Of a stretch of 5,010 nt of DNA, positions 1 to 5,010 are shown one piece after another. Within the stretch, counting starts at the first letter, position 1, and each line of letters starts with the position of its first letter. Source of the DNA: Treponema sp. (GTDB lineage Bacteria; Spirochaetota; Spirochaetia; Treponematales; Rectinemataceae); the NCBI GenBank assembly GCA_012516755.1, contig JAAYWE010000183.1, forward strand, positions 1 to 5,010, given 5' to 3'. Below the pieces are notes generated by a model. It saw only the letters and a list, made by a program, of their open reading frames with translations. It was not told where the DNA came from and did not search any database. A program made the position numbers and the translations under genes.

Positions 1-1
1 A

Positions 2-649
2 TCGGTCTTCTTTCTTGCTGAGCAGAGCTCCTATCTTGCGGGTATGGCCGCAGCGCTTACCACTACAGAGACCTCACTAAAAGGCGTAAATAAAGACAAG
101 GTCATAGGCGTCGTTGGCGGTGATACCGACCCAATAGTCAGCGCATTTGTCTTCGGTTATCAGCAGGGAGCTAAAGCGGTAGATAAGAACATCAAAGTGC
201 TGACTAAGTCGCTCGGCGGTGCTTGGGACGATTCGGCAAAAGGCAAACAGGCTGCACTGCAGCTCTACGATCAAAAAGCGGATGTTATCTACCAGGTGGC
301 AGCAGCCGCAGGTATTGGTGTACTTCAGGCAGCAGCAGAGCGCGGGCTATATGCTATCGGCGTCGATACAAACCAGAACGACCTGGAACCAGGTCACGTC
401 ATTGCCAGCGCGGTGAAGAATGTCGGCGCCAGTATAGAGTCGGTCTTCAAGACCATCATGGATGGCACATATAAACCTGGTGTCATCATCAACGCAGATC
501 TTGCAAGCGGTGGTGTAGACCTCGTCTTCGATGCAAAACAGCAGGTTCTTCCCAAGAAAATCGTCGACAAAGTCAATACGGCACGCCAGCAGATCATAGA
601 TGGAAAGCTCAAGGTTCCTCTATACAATGGCGAGAACGTCTGGCAGTGA
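2..649 (+). CDS. BMP-family (PnrA-like) ABC transporter substrate-binding protein, 5'-truncated
   Basis: This is the C-terminal part (215 residues) of an extracytoplasmic solute-binding protein of the basic membrane protein (BMP) family, which includes the purine nucleoside receptor PnrA/TmpC of Treponema pallidum. The frame is open to the window edge. The residues before the first internal ATG (position 44) read SVFFLAEQSSYLAG, which matches the family's conserved E-Q-S/G-Y-L-A-G segment, so that ATG is internal and the true start, with any signal peptide or lipobox, lies upstream. Further family landmarks in fragment numbering are the VIGVVGGDTDP strand (34-44), GYQQGAKAV (52-60), the ADVIYQVAAAAG strand and loop (93-104), the GVDTNQND ligand-side loop (120-127) and ASGGVDLVF (168-176). 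Full-length members are about 330-370 residues, so about 60% is visible. It ends in tandem TGA TGA stops. The spacer of 293 bases to the ATPase gene fits a binding protein made in excess over the membrane parts. Nucleosides are the best-known ligands of the family; the ligand here cannot be read from the fragment. Confidence 0.93.
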   Translation, partial: SVFFLAEQSSYLAGMAAALTTTETSLKGVNKDKVIGVVGGDTDPIVSAFVFGYQQGAKAVDKNIKVLTKSLGGAWDDSAKGKQAALQLYDQKADVIYQVAAAAGIGVLQAAAERGLYAIGVDTNQNDLEPGHVIASAVKNVGASIESVFKTIMDGTYKPGVIINADLASGGVDLVFDAKQQVLPKKIVDKVNTARQQIIDGKLKVPLYNGENVWQ

Positions 650-750
650 TGATCGTCTAGGATTCGAAGCTGTTCCATGACCTGTCAGAATAATATTGGC
701 GCTTGTCCGAAAAAGATGAGCTCTGCCAGGGAAAAGCCATAAGATTACCA

Positions 751-794
751 TGGGCGCCGCTAGCGTTGAATCGCAAAATCAACAGTGGCGCCCG
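751..794 (+). promoter_or_regulatory. Intercistronic RNA hairpin (11-bp outer stem plus 5-bp inner stem)
   Basis: Bases 751-761 pair with 784-794. The core is GGGCGCC (752-758) against GGCGCCC (787-793), flanked by C-G and T-A pairs and two G-U wobbles. Inside, after a 3-base bulge (762-764), GTTGA (765-769) pairs exactly with TCAAC (779-783) around a 9-base loop. No T-run follows, so it does not look like a standard intrinsic terminator. Stem-loops downstream of binding-protein genes are known to protect upstream mRNA from 3' decay and to set a high ratio of binding protein to permease, as in malE-malF. That role here is inferred from position. Confidence 0.55.
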
Positions 795-828
795 CTGGCG
801 AAGGGCTATTCTCACTCAGCTTCCAGCG
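793..828 (+). promoter_or_regulatory. Second, overlapping hairpin; possible weak attenuator
   Basis: CGCTGG (793-798) pairs with CCAGCG (823-828), and after a 2-base bulge AAG (801-803) pairs with CTT (820-822). This gives nine pairs around a 16-base loop. It shares bases 793-794 with the hairpin just upstream, so the two outer stems compete slightly. A pyrimidine-rich CCTTCTTT follows at 829-836, which is at best a poor terminator tail. It could act as a partial attenuator or merely be fortuitous pairing. Confidence 0.3.
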
Positions 829-906
829 CCTTCTTTAATCAAGAAAATGCTCAATGCCAAGAGCAAGCCCAATATAAAAGACAGACCAAGCTTATTATCT
901 CTATCA

Positions 907-929
907 TTGATTTCAACGATTCTGAATCG
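907..929. repeat. Two abutting short palindromes before the ATPase start
   Basis: TTGATTTCAA (907-916, 4-base arms with a 2-base centre) is followed directly by CGATTCTGAATCG (917-929, perfect 6-base arms around one T). The pair ends 13 bases before the ATPase ATG and just before its weak ribosome binding site (930-936, AAAGTGG). It could be an operator-like site or a small structure limiting translation initiation. Short palindromes arise by chance, so confidence in a function is low. Confidence 0.25.
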
Positions 930-942
930 AAAGTGGCAACTC

Positions 943-2472
943 ATGGATGATTTTATTTCGCTCGAACGTATTGTCAAAGTATATCCGCCCAATGTCCTCG
1001 CGGTGAACAATGTCTCCGTCGGAATTCGAAAAGGCGAGATACATGCGATAATAGGAGAGAATGGCGCAGGCAAAAGCACCTTGATGAAGATCCTTTATGG
1101 ACTAATACCCTTCGATTCTGGTACTGTCCGACTCGCTGGCAATCCCGTTCACTTCAAGAAGCCCGCCGATGCGATAGCAATGGGAATCGGGATGGTTCAT
1201 CAGGAAATCGAGCTCATCTCTCAGTACGAGGTCTGGGAAAATGTCGTGCTCGGCGCGGAGCCCATTCAGGGCGCGATAGGTAAGCTCAATGTCAAACAAG
1301 CCATCGAGCTCGTGCGAGCAAAAATCGACGAATTTCAGTTCAACCTCGATCCAGAGGCCATTGTTGACCGCATCTCCGTCGCCGCCCGTCAGAAGGTCGA
1401 AATCCTCAAACTGCTTTACCGTAATGTCTCGGTTCTCATACTCGACGAACCAACATCGGTGCTTACTCCTCAGGAAATTCCGCAGCTTTTTGCAGAGCTA
1501 AAGCGCTTGCGCGACAAGGGCACGACGATTCTCTTCATTTCCCATCGCCTCGACGAGGTGCTCGAACTAAGCGATCGCATAACCGTTATGCGCAAAGGCC
1601 AAAAAATCGCCACGGTGGTCGCTGCGGAAACAAACAAGGCAGAGCTCGCCCAAATGATGGTTGGCCGCCAGGTCATTTTTACCTCAAAGCGTACGACCCA
1701 TAAGGCTGGCGAGTGCGTGTTCGAAACGAAGAATTTGAACCTTGTGCGACGCGATGGTTTTAAGCTTCTTGATGATATTTCGTTTTCGGTTCATGCGGGT
1801 GAAATTGTCGGCATTGCAGGTGTGGAAGGCAATGGTCAGTTGGAACTGGTCAACTGTGTCATGGGATTAGCCGAGCCAAGCAGCGGGCATATAGAAGTCA
1901 GCAACAAGGAGATCACCCAACTCCCCATCCTAGAACGGCGCAAATTGATTTCATTTGTGCCTCAAGATCGAGCCAAGATGGGCGCGAGCATTTCTGCGTC
2001 GATATTGGAAAATGTCATTATGACGCACCATCGACTCAATCCGGATTTTTCGAAATGGAGGGGTCTTGTGCTCAACTACCAAACCGCGCGGGCTTTTGTG
2101 GAATCTCTTGTAGAGCGATTTTCTGTGCAGATGGCATCATATCAGAACCCATTTCGATCGCTATCGGGGGGAAATCAGCAAAAGGCGATCCTTGGCCGCG
2201 AATTATTGCTGCCCACTCCTTTCTTCTTGATGGATCAGCCAACGCGAGGGCTAGATGTCGGGTCGATCGAGTATGTGCATGATCAGATTCTCTCTATGCG
2301 CAAGGAAAATCGAGCCATTCTTGTCATCTCGGCGGATCTCGAAGAACTTTTTTTGATTGCGGATCGAATACTCGTGATGCATCGCGGAAGGATCGTGGCG
2401 AATCTCGTTACCGATCAGACCTCGATCGAAGAAGTAGGGCGCTATATGCTAGAAGGGAAGCTTACGGCATGA
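943..2472 (+). CDS. Nucleoside/sugar-type ABC transporter ATP-binding protein (two fused NBDs)
   Basis: This cytoplasmic ATPase powers the importer and, like YufO/NupO and RbsA-type proteins, carries two nucleotide-binding domains in one chain. From ATG 943 it has 509 residues, close to the usual length of about 510. NBD1 has Walker A GENGAGKST (38-46), the Q-loop glutamine in VHQ (87), a degenerate signature ISVAARQ (144-150), Walker B VLILDEPT (164-171) and switch histidine 201. NBD2 has a lysine-less P-loop GVEGNGQ (293-299), a canonical signature LSGGNQQK (407-414), a Walker B region LMDQPTRGLD (429-438) with Gln where the catalytic Glu would be, and ISADLEEL in place of the switch histidine. 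Thus one composite ATP site (NBD1 Walker motifs with the NBD2 signature) looks competent and the other degenerate, as is usual in this subfamily. The frame extends upstream to TTG 703, but those 80 residues look unlike the family, and the FISLERIVKVYP opening after ATG 943 is typical. The ribosome binding site there (AAAGTGG, 930-936) is weak. The stop overlaps the next start by ATGA. Confidence 0.95.
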   Translation: MDDFISLERIVKVYPPNVLAVNNVSVGIRKGEIHAIIGENGAGKSTLMKILYGLIPFDSGTVRLAGNPVHFKKPADAIAMGIGMVHQEIELISQYEVWENVVLGAEPIQGAIGKLNVKQAIELVRAKIDEFQFNLDPEAIVDRISVAARQKVEILKLLYRNVSVLILDEPTSVLTPQEIPQLFAELKRLRDKGTTILFISHRLDEVLELSDRITVMRKGQKIATVVAAETNKAELAQMMVGRQVIFTSKRTTHKAGECVFETKNLNLVRRDGFKLLDDISFSVHAGEIVGIAGVEGNGQLELVNCVMGLAEPSSGHIEVSNKEITQLPILERRKLISFVPQDRAKMGASISASILENVIMTHHRLNPDFSKWRGLVLNYQTARAFVESLVERFSVQMASYQNPFRSLSGGNQQKAILGRELLLPTPFFLMDQPTRGLDVGSIEYVHDQILSMRKENRAILVISADLEELFLIADRILVMHRGRIVANLVTDQTSIEEVGRYMLEGKLTA

Positions 2473-3506
2473 TACGCAAAATAATCAGTGGTGTCCTTGG
2501 TGTTGTAATCGCGCTAGCGGTAGGTGCTCTAATCATGCTTCTGCAGGGTTATGAGCCTTTGGCAACATACGGAGCTCTTGCGCAATTCTCTATTGTCGGG
2601 CTTGGGCCATTTACTACTACCCTCAAGAACGCCGTGCCGCTTGTACTGACCGGATTGTCCGCGGCAATCGCTTTTGCCTCTGGGCCTGTCAACCTAGGAC
2701 AGCCCGGGCAGTTCGCATTCGGAGCTCTTGCGGCGACGCTCGCAGGGCTCTATATAAATCTTCCATCATTTCTCGAAATTCCTCTTCTCATGCTATGCGC
2801 TATCGCAGGTGGCGCTCTGTGGTCGGGCCTAGCGGCTCTTTTGCGCCAGGCCTTCGACATGAGCGAATTCATTGTGACTCTAATGCTCAACATGATCGCC
2901 GATTTCTTTACTGCATGGGCAATTGCGTATCCTTTTATGGACAAGAAGGCTTTCTCGCCCATGACCCCGCCTATTGCCAGGAGTGGCTGGATGCCTGATA
3001 TAGGGCAATTGAGTTCGTCGGTGATTGTGATGCTTGTGTCGGTGGCTATCATGTGGTTCGTTTTTCAGCGCTGGCGGGCGGGTTATGAGTGGCGCATCAC
3101 AGGTCAGAATTCGCTCTTTGCGCGTATTGGCGGCTGCGATGTACGAGGCAATTTCGTCGCGGTAATGCTGGTCACCGGAGCACTTGCCGGGCTTGCGGGC
3201 GGGCTTGTGGTAATGGCTGGTCCGCATAGATTCATCAAAGGCCTTGGCGCCAACTATGCATGGGATGGAATAATGGTCGCCATTATGGCGAACAATGGGC
3301 TTGTGGAGACGCTCATCTATGGCATCTTTGTTTCGGCGATTCAGACGGGAGCGCTGGGCATGGAGTTAATAACTAATGTTCCAAGCGAGATAGCGCAGGT
3401 ACTACAAGCGGTGCTCGTGCTTGTCATAGTAGCTACGCGCGAATACGCAGTGCTGGCCTTCGATAAGCTCGCAGCCCGACGTCAGGCAAGGGAGCATGCA
3501 GCATGA
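2469..3506 (+). CDS. ABC transporter permease, YufP/NupP-like (BPD_transp_2 family)
   Basis: This 345-residue integral inner-membrane protein is one half of the translocation channel of the importer. Hydrophobic segments are visible near residues 5-26, 56-72, 78-97, 103-125, 135-155, 182-200, 228-250, 264-294 and 305-324. Family hallmarks are the NAVPLVLTGLSAAIAF entry helix (54-69), a NLGQPGQ motif (75-81) aligned with the usual N-I-G-x-E-G-Q, MSEFIVTLMLN (131-141), and the cytoplasmic loop RITGQNSLFARIGG (209-222), equivalent to the R-A-x-G-x-N...G loop that contacts the ATPase. The C-terminus is positively charged (RRQAREHAA), consistent with a cytoplasmic end. The start is fixed by AGAAGGGAAG (2451-2460), 8 bases before an ATG that overlaps the ATPase stop by 4 bases. 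The odd point is Pro instead of Glu at residue 79. It probably pairs with the following permease as a heterodimer. Confidence 0.93.
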   Translation: MIRKIISGVLGVVIALAVGALIMLLQGYEPLATYGALAQFSIVGLGPFTTTLKNAVPLVLTGLSAAIAFASGPVNLGQPGQFAFGALAATLAGLYINLPSFLEIPLLMLCAIAGGALWSGLAALLRQAFDMSEFIVTLMLNMIADFFTAWAIAYPFMDKKAFSPMTPPIARSGWMPDIGQLSSSVIVMLVSVAIMWFVFQRWRAGYEWRITGQNSLFARIGGCDVRGNFVAVMLVTGALAGLAGGLVVMAGPHRFIKGLGANYAWDGIMVAIMANNGLVETLIYGIFVSAIQTGALGMELITNVPSEIAQVLQAVLVLVIVATREYAVLAFDKLAARRQAREHAA

Positions 3507-4405
3507 ATATCGTAATTGGCCTAATAGTAGGCATGATTTCCGGAGCTACTCCCATTCTACTTGCTGCACTCGGCGGAACTCTGACATTTTACGCAGGTAT
3601 CTTCAACATTGCCATGGAAGGCATGATGCTCATGGCTGCATTCTTCGCGGTTCTGGGATCTTTCTTGTTTCATTCCTGGGTGATTGGGCTTTTATGCGCC
3701 ATAGCGGGAGCTATGATTCTAGCTTTGATCTTTATCTTCTTTTCCGTAAAACTGAATACCGATGAATTTGTATCCGGAATTGCCCTTAACCTCTTTGCGT
3801 TGGGGATTACGACTTATCTCTTGAGGCAGATATTCAAGGTAAAAGGTGTTTTCACATCTAAACTCATCACGTCGGTTCCGAATTTGAGAATCCCATTTAT
3901 CGAAAAGATCCCCGTGTTGGGGCCTATTGTATCAGGTAGAAACCTGATCGTGTATCTTGCTGTGATTGCAACATTTATCTGCTATTATCTCGTATTCAAG
4001 ACACGTTTTGGCTTGAGGCTGAGAGCAGCGGGCTATAATTCGAACTCGCTAGATTCGAGCGGGGTGCGCACTTCTAGCATGAGGATTCAAGCTCTTCTAT
4101 TGTGCGCTGTATTCTGCGGGCTGGCGGGAGCCTATCTTTCGCTGGGCTATGTAACTCTCTTTGCCGAGAACATGACGGCTGGCCGCGGATGGATTTCCTT
4201 GGCAGCGATTATTCTGGTGGATGGTCATCCTTATGGGATAGCGCTGATTTCGTTGCTCTTTGGCTTTTTCGACGGGCTTGGGCTTTTCTTGCAAAGCTAT
4301 GGAGTCAGCCCACAATTTACGTCGATGGTGCCATATATAGCGACTCTCGTCGCCCTCTATGTATATTCGCGCCGTGCCCGCGAGCGCGAAAGGAAAGCAC
4401 TATGA
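3503..4405 (+). CDS. ABC transporter permease, YufQ/NupQ-like (BPD_transp_2 family)
   Basis: This 300-residue second permease subunit is slightly shorter than the roughly 310-320 residues typical of YufQ-like proteins. Its diagnostic motifs are clear: GIFNIAMEGMMLMAAFFA (32-49), where Asn-Ile-x-x-Glu-Gly is the family hallmark; DEFVSGIALNLFALGIT (87-103); the cytoplasmic loop FGLRLRAAGYNSNSLDSSGV (169-188); and ENMTAGRGWISLAAIIL (222-238), the signature stretch of this subunit. Hydrophobic segments lie near 3-30, 34-54, 58-82, 88-107, 147-166, 196-216, 229-262 and 272-288, and the tail SRRARERERKAL is strongly basic and so probably cytoplasmic. The start ATG overlaps the stop of the first permease by ATGA, with AAGGGAG (3488-3494) 8 bases upstream. 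With the first permease and the ATPase it would form the membrane complex that takes ligand from the BMP protein. Confidence 0.94.
   Translation: MNIVIGLIVGMISGATPILLAALGGTLTFYAGIFNIAMEGMMLMAAFFAVLGSFLFHSWVIGLLCAIAGAMILALIFIFFSVKLNTDEFVSGIALNLFALGITTYLLRQIFKVKGVFTSKLITSVPNLRIPFIEKIPVLGPIVSGRNLIVYLAVIATFICYYLVFKTRFGLRLRAAGYNSNSLDSSGVRTSSMRIQALLLCAVFCGLAGAYLSLGYVTLFAENMTAGRGWISLAAIILVDGHPYGIALISLLFGFFDGLGLFLQSYGVSPQFTSMVPYIATLVALYVYSRRARERERKAL
4389..4397 (+). promoter_or_regulatory. Ribosome binding site for the hydrolase gene, inside the second permease gene
   Basis: AAAGGAAAG lies within the last codons of the second permease. Its AGGA core ends 7 bases before ATG 4402, whose ATG shares bases with the permease stop (ATGA, 4402-4405). 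This supports 4402 over the next in-frame ATG at 4432, which has no comparable purine-rich site, and implies translational coupling to the transporter genes. Confidence 0.7.
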
Positions 4406-5010
4406 ATCAGAAATCAAACAAACCGAATACGATGCTCTTTCGTCCTGCTTGGAAGATCGAACGAGAGCTCAGGCTTTCGACCATTCCTCTGGATCGCAGG
4501 ACGCACGAAAGCAATTGGTATACTAGCGATACGGTGTTCCCTACTGGTGATGATCTGGTAGCGCTGTTTTGGCATTCCTCCGTCCCTGGTTCGGGAGCGC
4601 CCGAGATTCCATATCTGGAAATGGTCCAGGCTATGGGGAATAAAGGCTACGATGTCTCGAAAGCCGAAATACTTTTGCATGAAGGCCTAGCTATGGCTGA
4701 GTCATGCAGAATTGCGCATGGAGGAAAGCCGAGCCCTGATTTGCGTGCTCTCACAGCCGAGCTTCTCCATGAAATCCACTATGCGCCTAGAGACCTCTCC
4801 AATCCATATTGGCGCTATGAACATCCACAAGAATGGAATGAGGTTCGCGAAGCAATGCCTGCCGCTACCGTCTCCGAGACCGGTCGCCCTCCTCTACCTG
4901 GCGATTTGGAAGCCAGGATACATGCTGGCTGGCTTGGCCAGCTTGCAGGTGGCGCATTCGGTACCGCAATCGAAGGTTATCATAGCGAGCAATTGCATAA
5001 GGTCTATGGA
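4402..5010 (+). CDS. ADP-ribosylglycohydrolase-family protein with N-terminal extension, 3'-truncated
   Basis: The frame is open from ATG 4402 to the window edge, giving 203 residues with no stop. Residues 169-203 contain LEARIHAGWLGQLAGGAFG (169-187) followed by TAIEGY and, after a short gap, KVYG. This matches the opening helices of ADP-ribosylglycohydrolase (ARH/DraG) proteins, where R-I-x-G-x-W-x-G-x-x-A-G...G-x-x-x-E-G is typical. These enzymes, often with two metal ions (usually Mg) bound by Asp/Glu/Thr residues, cleave glycosidic bonds to ADP-ribose; many bacterial members have unknown substrates. The metal-binding T-D-D and later D-D/D-T motifs would lie beyond the window, so catalytic competence cannot be judged. 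Residues 1-168 are an extension I do not recognise. It is soluble in character, with no signal peptide or membrane segment, several Trp and His residues (for example NWYTSDT 38-44, LVALFWHSS 52-60, NPYWRYEHPQEW 134-145), and a Pro-rich link (GRPPLPGD, 161-168) before the domain. The 4-base overlap with the second permease points to a cytoplasmic enzyme acting on the imported ligand or its derivative, which is an inference. Confidence 0.8.
   Translation, partial: MNQKSNKPNTMLFRPAWKIERELRLSTIPLDRRTHESNWYTSDTVFPTGDDLVALFWHSSVPGSGAPEIPYLEMVQAMGNKGYDVSKAEILLHEGLAMAESCRIAHGGKPSPDLRALTAELLHEIHYAPRDLSNPYWRYEHPQEWNEVREAMPAATVSETGRPPLPGDLEARIHAGWLGQLAGGAFGTAIEGYHSEQLHKVYG

Larger units (their letters stand above)
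650..942 (+). other. Structured spacer between binding-protein and ATPase genes
   Basis: No convincing gene is visible in these 293 bases. One frame stays open from TTG 703 into the ATPase gene. Its 80 codons encode a basic stretch that resembles no ABC domain, and a 66-codon frame from ATG 750 is equally unremarkable. The stretch holds two neighbouring hairpins (751-794 and 793-828) and two abutting palindromes (907-929), listed separately. I see no convincing sigma-70 promoter pair, no purine-riboswitch core and no hairpin followed by a long T-run, so the ATPase gene is probably read from the same transcript as the binding-protein gene. That is an inference. Confidence 0.6.

Noticed and set aside
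44..46. ATG at 44 as the start of the substrate-binding protein
   Set aside because: The frame is open to the window edge and the 14 upstream codons carry the conserved E-Q-S-x-Y-L-A-G segment of BMP proteins, so this is an internal Met.
678..687. Short palindrome TGACCTGTCA shortly after the binding-protein stop
   Set aside because: Its arms are only 4 bases with a 2-base centre, too short to distinguish from chance or to form a stable terminator.
829..840. Intrinsic terminator after the second hairpin
   Set aside because: The tail CCTTCTTTAATC has too few consecutive Ts and the stem has a bulge and a long loop. It is kept only as a possible weak attenuator.
865..900. Promoter with TATAAA (871-876) or TATTAT (892-897) as -10 box
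   Set aside because: No recognisable -35 hexamer sits about 17 bases upstream of either, so an internal promoter cannot be supported.
750..950. Plus-strand 66-codon frame in the spacer
   Set aside because: It overlaps both hairpins and runs into the ATPase start. Its Gln/Ser-rich product resembles nothing, and the region before its ATG is not a convincing ribosome site.
816..1079. Minus-strand frame of 87 codons with a hydrophobic stretch near its C-terminus (from the spacer)
   Set aside because: Its first half is the mirror of the ATPase Walker A coding region, it has no supporting start site or family similarity, and the hydrophobic run is explained by antisense of a Lys/Asn-rich stretch.
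4414..4680. Minus-strand 88-codon frame over the hydrolase gene start
   Set aside because: It is antisense to a gene with a clear ribosome site, coupled start and ARH-like sequence, and its product shows no recognisable family features.

Overview
The window is a compact, single-strand stretch of bacterial genome, with every convincing gene on the plus strand. It encodes a nucleoside-type ABC importer of the BMP/PnrA class (the arrangement of Bacillus subtilis yufNOPQ/nupNOPQ), followed without a gap by the beginning of an ADP-ribosylglycohydrolase-family gene. Families of this kind occur in Firmicutes, Spirochaetes, Thermotogae and other, often anaerobic, bacteria. Base composition looks roughly balanced, and nothing seen here fixes the phylum. 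A spirochaete or clostridium-like host is only a guess.

Layout: (1) positions 2-649 hold the C-terminal part of a BMP-family substrate-binding protein whose start lies upstream of the window; it ends in tandem TGA TGA stops. (2) Positions 650-942 are a 293-base spacer with no convincing gene but with local structure: a strong hairpin at 751-794, a second overlapping hairpin at 793-828, and two abutting small palindromes at 907-929. (3) Positions 943-2472 encode the double-domain ATPase. The same frame is open back to a TTG at 703, but family similarity begins at the ATG at 943. (4) Positions 2469-3506 and 3503-4405 encode the two membrane permeases. (5) Position 4402 to the window end encodes the first 203 residues of a protein in which an unrecognised N-terminal region of about 168 residues precedes the start of an ADP-ribosylglycohydrolase domain.

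The last four genes are joined by three identical 4-base ATGA stop/start overlaps. A purine-rich ribosome binding site precedes each overlapped start. This implies one transcript with translational coupling from the ATPase through to the hydrolase. The binding protein would capture a nucleoside-like ligand outside the membrane, the permease heterodimer would pass it inwards powered by the ATPase, and the coupled hydrolase would then plausibly cleave a glycosidic bond in the imported compound. The importer assignment is strong. The link between substrate and hydrolase is an inference from gene order, and it is the most interesting point in the window.
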